Shown here one piece after another: positions 8,735 through 18,415 of a stretch of DNA of 64,000 bases (position 1 is the first letter of the stretch; every line of letters starts with the position of its first letter). Position numbers and translations under genes: made by a program. Source of the stretch: Cohaesibacter sp. ES.047 (lineage in GTDB: Bacteria; Pseudomonadota; Alphaproteobacteria; Rhizobiales; Cohaesibacteraceae); assembly GCF_900215505.1 (NCBI RefSeq), contig NZ_LT907844.1:3860001-3924000 (forward strand), given 5' to 3'. Below the pieces are notes generated by a model. That model saw nothing but the letters and a program-made list of their open reading frames with translations. It was not told the DNA's origin and ran no database searches.

Positions 8735-9914
8735 GATGGCTCGCTCCGCCTGTGTCCTTGGCGTTCAGCTGGAGGTATTTCTGCAGGAAGCGATATTGCT
8801 CTTTATCGATGGAGACGAAACGCTTCATGGATTTCAGAACGCCGATCCACTGGTTCGACAGATAGTGTCCCGGATCAGGGCGAGAGTGACAGGTCGCACA
8901 GGAGGCGCCATAGAGTTCATCGGCGTATTTCCAGAGCTTCTCTTCGTCACTGACGAGGTCATTCTGAGTAACCCAACCTTCGACCTGCATCTTGTGCCAT
9001 ACGAGTTCGGTATCAGGATCCGTTTCTGTTGACAGGCGTTCAACGGCATCTGTACTGCTCTTGGCGAGGGTCGCTTCGAAAATGCGTTGGCCTCTCATGG
9101 CATAAATCACCCGATCAACCTGATCCTGCTGCCAGCCTTCAAGACGCACCTTGAGCAGGTCACCGGATCGTTCGAGAACAGAGACTTCAGTGGCTGAAAG
9201 CAGTTTGCCTGATGCCTTGCCATCATTCTCGGCAGCATCCTTGTCGAGGAAAAAGGGTTTGGTTTGAACGGTGATCAGCTTGTCAGCACCTTCGACCTCA
9301 CTGGCTGATACGGAAGTGAGTTCTTTGAAGAGCTTCTTGTAGCCTGATGACATGTCCGGCATCTTGTGGGCGATGCCCTTGTGACAGGAGATACAAGTAT
9401 CGCCGTTTTCCTTGGCCTGCATCATCTGCTTGGAGGCATCCGGGTGCTGCTTTTCGAAGTTCATAGCATCGAATGAATGGCAATTGCGGCATTCACGGCT
9501 GTCGTTCGCTTCCATTTCCGCCCATACCGACTGGGCAAGCTCAAGCCTGTGGTTTTCGAACTTTTCCTTGGTATCGATGGTGCCCATCAGGTGATGGTAG
9601 AGCTCTTTCGAGGCCACAATCTTACGGCGGACCTTGTGATACCAGTCCTTGGGCACGTGGCAGTCCGAGCAGATGGCACGGACGCCCGAGGGGTTCGAAT
9701 AGTGCACGGACTGCTTATATTCGGGATAGACGGTGCTTTCCATCTCGTGACAGGACGTACAGAATTCTATGCTGTTGGACGATTCCATTGCCCAATGGAA
9801 TCCACCCCAGAAAATGATGCCTGTGCCGAACGCACCCACCAATAGAATTGCTATCGGAATTGCAGCATGCTTGCTCCACAATGCGCGCCACAATGCTCGC
9901 AACAGTTTCATCAA
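8727..9914 (-). CDS. torC: membrane-anchored pentaheme c-type cytochrome TorC
   Basis: This 395-residue NapC/NirT-type cytochrome passes electrons from the quinol pool to TorA. It has an N-terminal membrane anchor (about residues 18-40). Four heme sites in the NapC-like part are CTSCH (52-56), CSDCH (82-86), CRNCH (142-146) and CISCH (174-178), and a fifth, CATCH (339-343), lies in the C-terminal domain. Five hemes with this split is the standard TorC layout. It is the first gene of the operon, and the 161-bp region between it and the divergent response regulator presumably holds the control sites. Confidence 0.94.
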   Translation of the reverse strand: MMKLLRALWRALWSKHAAIPIAILLVGAFGTGIIFWGGFHWAMESSNSIEFCTSCHEMESTVYPEYKQSVHYSNPSGVRAICSDCHVPKDWYHKVRRKIVASKELYHHLMGTIDTKEKFENHRLELAQSVWAEMEANDSRECRNCHSFDAMNFEKQHPDASKQMMQAKENGDTCISCHKGIAHKMPDMSSGYKKLFKELTSVSASEVEGADKLITVQTKPFFLDKDAAENDGKASGKLLSATEVSVLERSGDLLKVRLEGWQQDQVDRVIYAMRGQRIFEATLAKSSTDAVERLSTETDPDTELVWHKMQVEGWVTQNDLVSDEEKLWKYADELYGASCATCHSRPDPGHYLSNQWIGVLKSMKRFVSIDKEQYRFLQKYLQLNAKDTGGASHHE

Positions 9915-10075
9915 AGATCTCCCTTGCTCATTCGTAGAATCCCGGTGTCTCCGGTATCGATTCCCCTTGTCTGAGAGATATTTAGGCTCGCGGTGTTAAT
10001 AAGGTTCGCTGCGGGTGTGTACTGGATGTAAAATCATGTTAACAGAATGTAATATTTCGACCGAAGGGACCCTTT
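9915..10075. promoter_or_regulatory. divergent control region between torC and the torR-like gene, with two TGTTAA direct repeats
   Basis: This is the only non-coding stretch between the torCDA operon and its regulator. Two related elements stand in the same orientation, TGTTAATAAGGTT from 9994 and TGTTAACAGAATG from 10037, 43 bp apart (about four helical turns). They could be TorR-type operator half-sites, but they do not match the enterobacterial tor box closely. An AAGGGA ribosome site precedes the regulator at 10076. This assignment is inference from position and repetition only. Confidence 0.35.
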
Positions 10076-10789
10076 ATGTCTGAAAAAGCACACATTCTGA
10101 TCGTCGAGGATGAGCCGACCAGCCGTACGATGCTTTCGGGCTATTTCGAATCCGAAGGCTATCTCATAACCGAGGCGGAGACCGGAGCGGAGATGCGGCG
10201 GGCGTTTGCTGCGGGGAAGATCGATCTGATCATGCTCGATATTCATCTACCCGATGAAGACGGGCTAACTCTGCTCAAGGACACGCGTCGCATTTCCGAT
10301 GTGGGCATCATCATGGTGACGGGAAAATCAGATGATATCGATCGCATTGTTGCGCTCGAAATGGAAGCGGATGACTATGTGACCAAGCCCTTCAATCCCC
10401 GCGAATTGCTGGCGCGGGCCAAGAATGTCATCCGGCGGGTGAGGGCGGCACGTCACAACAACACGGAGCATCGCGTTGTCCAGTTTGCCAACTGGCGGCT
10501 CGATCTGGATCAGCGGATGCTCATCGACATGGACGACGAGCCGGTGCATCTGACGCGCGGCGAATTCGAGCTGCTTTCTGCCCTGACCTCCCACAAGGGA
10601 CAGGTGCTTACCCGCGACAACCTTCTTGATCATCTCGACCACAGGCAGTTTGATCCCAGTGATCGGACGGTTGACGTGCTGATCGCCCGGTTGCGCAAGA
10701 AGATCGAGCACGACCCAAAGGTTCCGTCACTGATCGTGACAGTGCATGGTGTAGGCTATGTATTTACCGGTGGGGCACGAGCGGCCTGA
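10076..10789 (+). CDS. torR: OmpR-family response regulator, TorR-like
   Basis: This 237-residue two-domain regulator has an N-terminal receiver (phospho-acceptor D55 in LIMLDIHLPDEDG, conserved K105 in VTKPF). Its C-terminal winged-helix DNA-binding domain runs from about residue 140 to 233, ending in the usual VHGVGYVF. It is transcribed away from torC and faces a hybrid histidine kinase that ends only 12 bp away, so the three transcription units form a TMAO-respiration locus. By analogy with TorR/DorR, phosphorylation should activate torCDA. The name rests on neighbourhood; the sequence alone supports only an OmpR-class regulator. Confidence 0.85.
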   Translation: MSEKAHILIVEDEPTSRTMLSGYFESEGYLITEAETGAEMRRAFAAGKIDLIMLDIHLPDEDGLTLLKDTRRISDVGIIMVTGKSDDIDRIVALEMEADDYVTKPFNPRELLARAKNVIRRVRAARHNNTEHRVVQFANWRLDLDQRMLIDMDDEPVHLTRGEFELLSALTSHKGQVLTRDNLLDHLDHRQFDPSDRTVDVLIARLRKKIEHDPKVPSLIVTVHGVGYVFTGGARAA

Positions 10790-10801
10790 TCCAGAGACGG
10801 A

Positions 10802-13210
10802 TCACGCCGTTTCGATCATGGTTTGCCAGCTATCGAGCAGTTTCTGCGATGCGTCCTTACCGATGTGGCAGATCTTCTGTGCAAGGAATTGCGCGCGGTC
10901 CTCGTTGCGGTATTCCGACGCCTTTTCCAGATCGAAAGCCAGATCGGCGAGATAAGAAAGCCCGACATTGCCACAAGCACCCTTAAGCGAATGGGCCGCG
11001 TGTCTCAGCTCATCGAAATCGTCTTTCCCCGTTGCAACACGGATCTGATCGATCAGATGGGTGGACGAAGTCAGATAGGCGTCGACAATGCGTTTGGTCC
11101 GGTCCTCTCCAAGCGCATTCAGGTGTTGACGAAGCTGTGCCTCGTCGATGATGTCGGGAGGAACTTCCGGGGCTTCCTCTAATGTATCTGGCTCCTTGGG
11201 TCTTGCTGATTGCAACTCGGCGGCCATACAGTCAACGATGGCGTGGGCGAGATCATCAGGCGTGAAGGGCTTGCTCAGGAAGCCATCGGCGCCATGGGTG
11301 AAAGCCCGGTCGACTTCGTCCTTGGTGATGCAAGCGCTGTGAATGATGACGGGAGTGTTGGCGCGGGACGCATCGGGATGGGCACGTAGCCGGGTAAGGG
11401 CTTCAAGGCCTGTAAGGACTGGCATCCGGTCATCCATCAAGACCAGATCGAAGGATTGCCTTTCGAGGAGCTCAAGCGCCTCTCTGCCGTTGGTCACGCT
11501 GGTGCATGTGTGAGACAGATTGTCGAGATAGCCTTCGGTGACCATGCGGTTGACCGGGTTATCCTCAACAAGAAGAATCCTGAGTCCGGAGAGCGCTGCT
11601 GCGTCGATGCGTTTCCGCTTATTTGAAGCGTCAGCATCAAAGACATGATCGTAGGGGACCGTAAACCAGAACAGGCTGCCACCCTCGGTAAGGGCTTCAC
11701 AGTCGATGGTGCCACCCATTGACGCCGTCAATTTTCTGCAGATCGCAAGGCCCAGACCTGTTCCTCCGAAAAGGAACTTGCTGTGAGCGTTTCCTGCCTG
11801 CGTAAAGGGCTCGAACAGGAGCGCCTTGTCCGTTTCTCCAATTCCGATTCCGGTATCGCGAACCTCAAAGCGGACGGCATTGGTCCGTTTTTCGCCCGTT
11901 GCATCCGAGATTTCCTCATGGCCAATGCGAACGTCCACGCGCCCCTCTTCGGTGAACTTGACCGCATTGCCGACAAGATTGAGCAGGATCTGGCAGATTT
12001 TTGTCGGGTCAGAGCGCAAGGCATGCGGCAGCTGATCATCAATCTGCACGGAAAAGTCGAGGGCCTTGTTGATCACCGTGGCGTCGACAGCATCGGTCAC
12101 CCGTTTGACAATCGAAGACAACTCGAAGTCCATGACCTCGACTTCCAGCACACCCGCTTCGATCTTGCGATAGTCGAGGATGTCATTGATAACCGAGCGC
12201 AGCACTTCACTCGAACTTCGGATACCGTTGATGTAGTTCTTCTGGCGCTCCGATGTTTCCGTATCGGCAAGAAGCCTTGCGAGTCCAAGAATGCCGTTAA
12301 GCGGTGTCCGGATTTCATGGCTCATCGTGGCAAGAAAGTCCGATTTGGCCCTATTGGCCTCTTCGGCAGCTTCTCGTGCGCGCTTGTGCTCGCTGATGTC
12401 ATTGAAGATCATCACGGTGCCCAGAAACTTCTCGCTGATGTCGAGCATATCCTGAATGCGCACATCGAAATGCCGCGCGCCTTCATTGGTCTGGAGCACG
12501 CTTTGGAAATTTGTTTTGCTTTTGGCGTAGGGGATCAGGCTATCCAGCTGGCTTTCCAATCTGGCGCTTTGCCCGCTGGAATAATAGATCGCCCCCGGTT
12601 CACTCCAGCCAACGAACAACGTCTGGGCAGCGAGATTCATGTTCTGGATCTTGTAACTGGAATCGAGAAGGACCACCGGGTCGTTGAGGCTTTCGAAGAT
12701 CGTGAGATACTTGTTCTTCTCATTGGTAATCTGGCGATTCTCATTCTGGACTTCGAGGAGCTTGGCGTTTTCGGGGACGCTGCGCCACTCCGAGCAAAAG
12801 CCGATTTCAACGAGATCGAAAAAGCGGTCGACAAATAGCCGAGCTTTCTTGCGGTCATTGAGACTGTCGCCCATCTCGTCAACGAGATCCGCATAGCTCT
12901 GATGATAATATTTCGTAAGTCCAAGAAACTGGGCCAGAGTGATGCCGCGGGCGCGATGATGGCGCGCCTGTTCGATGCCGAAGGCGGTAATCGGATGGCG
13001 ATTGAAATCATCACCTGCGATGATTTCAGGCGGTTCATCATAGAGCTCGATGGCTGCGATCATGGGGCCGCTCAAACCGCATATCGAAGCCCGCCAGGCC
13101 TCCTTGAGGGTTGAGGTATATTCGGCGTAACCAAGGGCCTTGGCATAGTCCACGACACGCGTTATCAACCAGTCTTCGTGCTCTTCAATCAGGCGCTTCA
13201 AGCTTTGCAT
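10802..13210 (-). CDS. soluble hybrid sensor histidine kinase (PAS, HisKA, HATPase, receiver, Hpt), probable TorS-type partner
   Basis: About 802 residues from the ATG at 13210; a TTG at 13264 would add 18. The order is an all-helical N-terminal sensor segment (1-150), a PAS-like domain (about 165-280), HisKA with H298 in [10 protein letters not shown], HATPase ([12 protein letters not shown] near 483-494), a receiver with D593 in LVLMDDRMP, and a C-terminal Hpt domain with H740 in [11 protein letters not shown]. This His-Asp-His chain should feed a separate response regulator, and the convergent TorR-like protein next door is the obvious candidate. Unlike E. coli TorS, no transmembrane segment or periplasmic domain is visible, and no torT gene is nearby. 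The signal must therefore be sensed in the cytoplasm. Confidence 0.88.
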   Translation of the reverse strand: MQSLKRLIEEHEDWLITRVVDYAKALGYAEYTSTLKEAWRASICGLSGPMIAAIELYDEPPEIIAGDDFNRHPITAFGIEQARHHRARGITLAQFLGLTKYYHQSYADLVDEMGDSLNDRKKARLFVDRFFDLVEIGFCSEWRSVPENAKLLEVQNENRQITNEKNKYLTIFESLNDPVVLLDSSYKIQNMNLAAQTLFVGWSEPGAIYYSSGQSARLESQLDSLIPYAKSKTNFQSVLQTNEGARHFDVRIQDMLDISEKFLGTVMIFNDISEHKRAREAAEEANRAKSDFLATMSHEIRTPLNGILGLARLLADTETSERQKNYINGIRSSSEVLRSVINDILDYRKIEAGVLEVEVMDFELSSIVKRVTDAVDATVINKALDFSVQIDDQLPHALRSDPTKICQILLNLVGNAVKFTEEGRVDVRIGHEEISDATGEKRTNAVRFEVRDTGIGIGETDKALLFEPFTQAGNAHSKFLFGGTGLGLAICRKLTASMGGTIDCEALTEGGSLFWFTVPYDHVFDADASNKRKRIDAAALSGLRILLVEDNPVNRMVTEGYLDNLSHTCTSVTNGREALELLERQSFDLVLMDDRMPVLTGLEALTRLRAHPDASRANTPVIIHSACITKDEVDRAFTHGADGFLSKPFTPDDLAHAIVDCMAAELQSARPKEPDTLEEAPEVPPDIIDEAQLRQHLNALGEDRTKRIVDAYLTSSTHLIDQIRVATGKDDFDELRHAAHSLKGACGNVGLSYLADLAFDLEKASEYRNEDRAQFLAQKICHIGKDASQKLLDSWQTMIETA

Positions 13211-13766
13211 TCTCGGGATCCGTCCGGTGATAGTCCGCGCCAGCCCCGATTGCCAATTTGCCAAAATCCGGGACAGTCAATCGGATCAGTGTAGCAGATC
13301 TGCGGGCCTTCTGTTTGATCTTCGTTGTCCGTATGGATCTGGCTAAACCCGTTGCGATGAATTTTCCAATCGCAACGCCGACCGGTTTCAATTTGTTTAC
13401 GCATAATTCCTTATGTCCGGTATCTTTATCGAAATCATATTGCCTTCGGATCGTCTTGTCTTTGTCCGGGCAGAAGACAACATGGGTCACGAGGTGGATC
13501 ACCACGCGGGGCGTGAAATGCTACCGGTCGTCCTCGTTGTTCTCCTAGGTACCGTTGACAAACTGTTTTCTCAAATCAGCTGAGTTATGTGTCAAGAGAG
13601 CTGCCAGACGCTCTGAACCTTCACCGCAAATACACTTCAGTTTGTTTCAGACATCGTTGCTGGCAGGATCTGCAGTATGGCAACCCGAAGATCCAGTCAC
13701 CGAGAGCCACACTCCATCAAGGTGTTCAGTCCGAATGCTTGGCGCTCTTTGATGTTCGCAAACTCT
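13211..13766. other. 556-bp intergenic region, no gene recognised
   Basis: It lies between the hybrid kinase start and the end of the GH13 operon. Short open frames occur on both strands, but none has a convincing ribosome site plus protein-like composition, and no repeats or hairpins with T-tracts stand out. It presumably contains the kinase promoter. Confidence 0.5.
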
Positions 13767-15452
13767 TTATGCTTCCATCAGGCACGCGAAGCTCTCATAG
13801 GGTGCCAGTTCAAGATCGGGACCGATACGCTCGTGATGGTCATGAGATGCAACCAGACATTTTCCAAGTCCACGAACATCGGCAGGCAGCATAACGCTCT
13901 GTGTCTCCGCAGTGAAGTTTGCTACCACAAGGACACGCTGATCATCCAGCTCACGTAAATAGGCCATGATTGACGGATCATCTTCGAGCAACGGTTTTGT
14001 CTGGCCGAACGCGATCACGTCAAGATTCAGACGCAACTCAACCAGTTTCCTGTAATGGGCCAGAATACTTTTTGGATGCGCCATATCCTGCTCGACATTG
14101 ATCTCGTCCGCATTCGGGTTCATCTCGATCCATGGCGTACCGGCAGTGAAGCCGGCATTGGGAGCTGACGTCCACTGCATGGGCGTGCGGGAATTGTCGC
14201 GACTGTTTCTGTTGGCTCCGGCGATAAACTGCTCGGGTGGCACACCTTTCGCAATCTGATCCTCAAAATGATTTAGTGTTTCAAGGTCCTTATACTGGTC
14301 AATGCGGGTGAAACGGGCATTGGTCATGCCAATTTCCTCGCCTTGATAGATAAAGGGCGTCCCCTTGAGCAGATGCAGGACCGTTGCAAGCATGCGCGCC
14401 GAATCCCGCCGATAGGTGGTATCATCGCAATAGAACGAGACCTGTCGCGGCAGATCGTGGTTGGACAGGAACAACGCGTTCCAGCCATCCTCTCGAAACA
14501 AGTCCTGCCATTCAAATATGGCCCGCTTGAGAGTGACCAGATCGAAGGGCTTGGGCGCAAATTTGCCATGCTCTGGATCCCAACCTTCGCGAATGTGAGA
14601 AAATTCGAACACCATATCGAGTTCCTTGCGATCCCGACCGCAATAAAGAAGTCCGGTTTCAGGAGAAACAGCCCAGCTCTCGCCGATGGTGAGGATGTCA
14701 CGCTCCTTTAGTGCTTCCTCGTGCATCTCCTGCAAGAAACGATGCAGATCGGGGCCTTCCTCATAGATACGCGCGTCGACATCCTTGCCGATCAGGCTAA
14801 TGACATCCATCCGGAAACCGGCGATGCCTCGATCAAGCCACCAGCGCATCATGTCATAAATCTCGGCACGCAAAGTCGGGTTCTGCCAGTTGAGATCAGG
14901 TTGTGCGGGGCTGAAATAATGAAAGTAATATTGGCCGACTTCCTCAACCCAGGTCCAGGCAGAGCCACCAAAGGCCGCAGTCTGGTCATCTGGTGGCCCG
15001 CCATCATCAGCAGGATCGCGCCAGATGTAGTAATCATGCTCGGGAGCATCCCGCGATACCCTCGCTGTGCGAAACCACTCATGTAGGGAGGAGCTGTGGT
15101 TTACGACCAGATCCATCACGATGCCAATTCCGCGTTCCTCTGCCTCGGCAATTAGCCTGTCCATGTCATCCAGCGTTCCGAACTCGGGCGCGATATCCCG
15201 GTAGTCAGAGATATCATAGCCGTTATCGACCATGGGAGACACATAAACCGGGGAGAGCCAGATGAAGCCGACGCCCAGATCGACCAGATGACCGAGTTTG
15301 GAGATGATGCCGGGAATGTCCCCCATGCCATCGCCATTGCTATCGGCAAAACTGCGGGGATAGACCTGATAGCCGGTGGCGCGCTGCCACCAGTGCACAG
15401 ACCGGTTTGATGAATCATTCAAGGGGGAGCGGGGATGATCAACGACGTTCAT
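13767..15452 (-). CDS. GH13 alpha-glucosidase (oligo-1,6-glucosidase type)
   Basis: This 561-residue cytoplasmic glycoside hydrolase family 13 enzyme has the four conserved regions: DLVVNH (114-119), GFRMDVI with nucleophile D216, TIGESW with acid/base E258, and LSNHD with D333. The N-terminus WWQRATGYQVYPRSFADSNGDG is that of oligo-1,6-glucosidase, alpha-glucosidase or trehalose-6-phosphate hydrolase, and the exact substrate cannot be read from sequence. No signal peptide is seen. It starts 27 bp after a second GH13 enzyme, so the two form an operon for intracellular breakdown of alpha-glucosides. No transporter or regulator is adjacent. Confidence 0.88.
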   Translation of the reverse strand: MNVVDHPRSPLNDSSNRSVHWWQRATGYQVYPRSFADSNGDGMGDIPGIISKLGHLVDLGVGFIWLSPVYVSPMVDNGYDISDYRDIAPEFGTLDDMDRLIAEAEERGIGIVMDLVVNHSSSLHEWFRTARVSRDAPEHDYYIWRDPADDGGPPDDQTAAFGGSAWTWVEEVGQYYFHYFSPAQPDLNWQNPTLRAEIYDMMRWWLDRGIAGFRMDVISLIGKDVDARIYEEGPDLHRFLQEMHEEALKERDILTIGESWAVSPETGLLYCGRDRKELDMVFEFSHIREGWDPEHGKFAPKPFDLVTLKRAIFEWQDLFREDGWNALFLSNHDLPRQVSFYCDDTTYRRDSARMLATVLHLLKGTPFIYQGEEIGMTNARFTRIDQYKDLETLNHFEDQIAKGVPPEQFIAGANRNSRDNSRTPMQWTSAPNAGFTAGTPWIEMNPNADEINVEQDMAHPKSILAHYRKLVELRLNLDVIAFGQTKPLLEDDPSIMAYLRELDDQRVLVVANFTAETQSVMLPADVRGLGKCLVASHDHHERIGPDLELAPYESFACLMEA

Positions 15453-15479
15453 GAGAGCTCCTTGATAATTGGAATTAAG

Positions 15480-17168
15480 TTAGGCGAGGGCAGCCACACC
15501 AAGTGGGCCCAGATGAAGGGTGTCGCCTGCCAGGGTAATTTCGCCATTGCTGAATTCCACGCGCAGAGCCGCGTGAGGCAGCTCGATCTCGCGCGCTTCG
15601 AGGCTGAAATTGGCATAACAGAACAGATTTTCACCTGATCGTTCTCTCTCGAAAGCGATCACATCGTCCGTCGTCGTAGGTAGCAAGCGTTCAACTGCGG
15701 TTTTCAGCAGGGGCAGATCCTTACGCCAGCGTAACAGTCGGCGCGTGAAACGCAAGACGGAGTCATCATCGTCTTCCTGCCGATCAACACTGAGAGCTAT
15801 ATGCTCGTCTGGAAGCTTTTGCCAAGGCTGGTCTGCCTGCGTAAAGCCGCCATGGGGTGATTGGGACTCCCAGGGCATGGGACACCGAACACCGTCCCGC
15901 CCCGTGAAGTCTGGCCAGAGGGCCTTGGCCCAGGGGTCCTTGATTTCGTCCTTGTCCAGAACAGGCTGCGGCAAGCCAAGTTCCTCACCCTGGAACAGAA
16001 TAGCCCCTCCAGCGAGAGTGCCTTGCAGAAACAGCAACAGTTTGGCTGCTGCATCTCTCTGGCAATTCGCGCAAGCCTCCTTCATCAGGTGGGAGACAGA
16101 GCGTTCTGAATCGTGGTTTGTGAAGACATTAAGGCTCGATCCTGGAACGAGATAGCGTGAACGTACTTCGAGCAATTCCTCCCAGTCCCGTGGGGAATTG
16201 CAGCGATTGATAATATCAAAATCATAGACCGCGTGCAGACGTTCGTTGCCAACCGAATACTTGGGAGCAAGCCGAGAGCTGTCGACGTCGGCCAACTCAC
16301 CGATGAGGACTTTTGGGGGATCATATTCTTCGGCCACCGCCCGGATCTGGTGCAGAACCTGAATCGTCTCCGGTACATCGCGATCAAACAGATGAAGCTG
16401 CTGCTTGAACGGGTTGTTGGGACCGCCCCCGACGAAGGGGTTGTCTGAGTGCCGCGCGGAGGGGTTGGAGCGCAAATCCTGATCATACGTCAGGCATTGC
16501 ACCGCATCCAGACGAAAGCCATCCAACCCCATATCGAGCCAGAAACGCATGACATCCAGCATCTCATCGAGAACGTCCTGATTGAAAAGATTCAGGGCTG
16601 GCTGGCTGCGTAGGAATGGTCGATAACAGAACTGCGCGCGCTGCGGCACCCACCGCCATGCGCGGCCACCAAAGGAGCTGATCCAGTTATTGGGGGGGCC
16701 TCCATCCGGAGCTGGGTCGGACCAGACATACCAGTCGGCTTTGTTGTTGTCGCGTGAGGAGCTGCTTTCCAGAAACCAAGGGTGTTCCTCGGATGTATGC
16801 CCAATGATCAGATCGAACATGATCTTCAGGTCATGCTTGTGTGCCTCTTCTATGAGTTCCTTGGCATCGTCAAGCGTGCCGAATGGCGGATGTATCTCGC
16901 GGAATCCACTCACATCATACCCGTTGTCTGTCTGGGGCGATGCATAGGGCGGGGTGATCCATAGGCCTTCCACACCGAGCGCTTGGATATAGTCAAGCTT
17001 GTTGATGATCCCGTGCAAATCTCCAAGGCCATCCCCGGAGCTGTCCATAAACGAGCGCAAATAAACTTCGTAGAAAACAGCGCCCCGCCACCATTCGGGT
17101 GGTTGCGGCGGGCGCCCCAAGTGCGTGATTGCATAGACAAGTTCAGCGTCGCGTTCTGTTGCTGGCAT
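15480..17168 (-). CDS. GH13 alpha-glucosidase, second copy (AglA-like)
   Basis: About 562 residues from the ATG at 17168, which has AGGA six bases upstream; a GTG at 17201 would add 11 residues. Catalytic residues are D221 in GFRLDAV, E291 in IGELADVD and D353 in FTNHDSE. Conserved region I reads DLIIGH instead of the usual DxxxNH, an Asn-to-Gly change; related AglA proteins also vary here. It belongs to the alpha-glucosidase branch with the WWRGAVFYEVYLRSFMDSSGDG start. It is the first gene of the two-gene GH13 operon. The proteins are clearly diverged paralogues, so different linkage preferences are likely. Confidence 0.88.
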   Translation of the reverse strand: MPATERDAELVYAITHLGRPPQPPEWWRGAVFYEVYLRSFMDSSGDGLGDLHGIINKLDYIQALGVEGLWITPPYASPQTDNGYDVSGFREIHPPFGTLDDAKELIEEAHKHDLKIMFDLIIGHTSEEHPWFLESSSSRDNNKADWYVWSDPAPDGGPPNNWISSFGGRAWRWVPQRAQFCYRPFLRSQPALNLFNQDVLDEMLDVMRFWLDMGLDGFRLDAVQCLTYDQDLRSNPSARHSDNPFVGGGPNNPFKQQLHLFDRDVPETIQVLHQIRAVAEEYDPPKVLIGELADVDSSRLAPKYSVGNERLHAVYDFDIINRCNSPRDWEELLEVRSRYLVPGSSLNVFTNHDSERSVSHLMKEACANCQRDAAAKLLLFLQGTLAGGAILFQGEELGLPQPVLDKDEIKDPWAKALWPDFTGRDGVRCPMPWESQSPHGGFTQADQPWQKLPDEHIALSVDRQEDDDDSVLRFTRRLLRWRKDLPLLKTAVERLLPTTTDDVIAFERERSGENLFCYANFSLEAREIELPHAALRVEFSNGEITLAGDTLHLGPLGVAALA

Positions 17169-17401
17169 TTTGAATCCTGCTCGATTTGTGCTCCCGATCA
17201 CCCGTGACGCATGTGATCAGGGATAGTCATGGTCTGCTTGGCGCCGGGGCCGCTGCAGTATCATGCTAGTGAGATCCCGGCCTGCATGACCCTTCTGTAT
17301 GAAACCATCGGAATTCGATTTTGTTCCTTATCGACCAAACAACAGCCAAAACCGACCCTTCGACCCGGCCTTTTTAAAAAAAAGCTCACTGAGTGAAAAA
17401 G

Positions 17402-17427
17402 GGAACCATTCTTCATGACGACACGTT
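17402..17427 (+). promoter_or_regulatory. EcfG-type (general stress sigma factor) promoter
   Basis: GGAAC at 17402-17406 is separated by exactly 17 bp from CGTT at 17424-17427. This matches the alphaproteobacterial EcfG consensus GGAAC-N16-18-CGTT. It lies about 125 bp upstream of a pair of short-chain dehydrogenase genes, the second of which belongs to a stress-associated family. Confidence 0.65.
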
Positions 17428-17551
17428 GGCCAAATGAAAGCGTCCAACACGCGAGCATCGCCCGCCATGTTTATGGTCAGAAGCGCCGATGCAACAGGCT
17501 AGGCTGTGGCGCGCACGTTGGACAATGTCAAGGATACGGAAGGATTGTAAC

Positions 17552-18346
17552 ATGGATCTAGGAATCGAAAACAAGCTTGCCGTTATCACAGGAGCCTCTT
17601 CAGGCATCGCTAAGGCAAGTGCCAAAGCTCTCGCAGCAGAAGGCGCAAGACTCATTCTGACCGGACGCGACGCAGACTCTCTTGAACGCGATACCGATGA
17701 TATCCCGAATGTTGTCGACCGAGTTGTTGTCGATGTTACGGATCAAAGCGGCGCTGATGTTCTGGCCGCCTCAGGTCTGACGGCCGGTGGCGTCGACATC
17801 CTCGTGAATACGGCAGGGATCACCGGCGCCAAGGGGGATCCGTTGCAAATGACCGATGAGGAGTTCCGCGCTTGTTGGGAGATCAACTTTCTCGGCTCCG
17901 TACGCATCGCTCGCGCCTTGGTCGGGCAAATGGTCGAAAAAGGCTGGGGGCGCATCGTGTTCACTGTTTCTGAGAATGCGGTTCAGCCCTACCCAGAAGA
18001 AGCAGTTTACAATGCATCCAAGGCAGCGCTTCTCAACTACACCAAATCCGCGTCTCTGGCCTATGGACCCAAAGGCGTCCTGATCAACGCAGTTGCTCCC
18101 GCCTTCATCGAGACCCCGATGACCGATGGCATGATGGACAAGCGCAGCGATGATCTGGGTGTATCCAAGGAAGAAGCAATCGAAAGCTTCCTTGAGGAAG
18201 AGCGCCCATATCTGACTTTGATGCGACGAGGACAACCCGAAGAGGTGGCCTCTGTCATGGCACTGCTGTGTTCAAATGTAGCTTCCTTTACCAATGGCTC
18301 TGCGTACCGCGTCGATGGAGGCGCTGTCGGCGCGATGAATAGCTGA
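17552..18346 (+). CDS. short-chain dehydrogenase/reductase (classical SDR)
   Basis: This 264-residue NAD(P)-binding Rossmann protein has the cofactor motif TGASSGIA (13-20) and the catalytic set S140, Y153 and K157 (YNASK). The structural NNAG motif reads NTAG (86-89). I chose the ATG at 17552 because AAGGA lies 8 bases upstream; the longer frame from 17489 has no ribosome site. The substrate is unknown; fatty-acyl, sugar or aldehyde reduction are all possible. It is followed 69 bp later by a second SDR, and both lie downstream of the EcfG-like promoter at 17402. Confidence 0.85.
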   Translation: MDLGIENKLAVITGASSGIAKASAKALAAEGARLILTGRDADSLERDTDDIPNVVDRVVVDVTDQSGADVLAASGLTAGGVDILVNTAGITGAKGDPLQMTDEEFRACWEINFLGSVRIARALVGQMVEKGWGRIVFTVSENAVQPYPEEAVYNASKAALLNYTKSASLAYGPKGVLINAVAPAFIETPMTDGMMDKRSDDLGVSKEEAIESFLEEERPYLTLMRRGQPEEVASVMALLCSNVASFTNGSAYRVDGGAVGAMNS

Positions 18347-18415
18347 CAATCAAAATGCACCAATTTCAAGCTCTGAAAACCAGAACGGATTTGAATAAAC
18401 CAACAGGACAGAGAG

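Noticed and set aside
11783-12838. 351-codon rightward open frame inside the histidine kinase
   Set aside because: It is antisense to HisKA, PAS and HATPase coding sequence, whose motifs are unmistakable.
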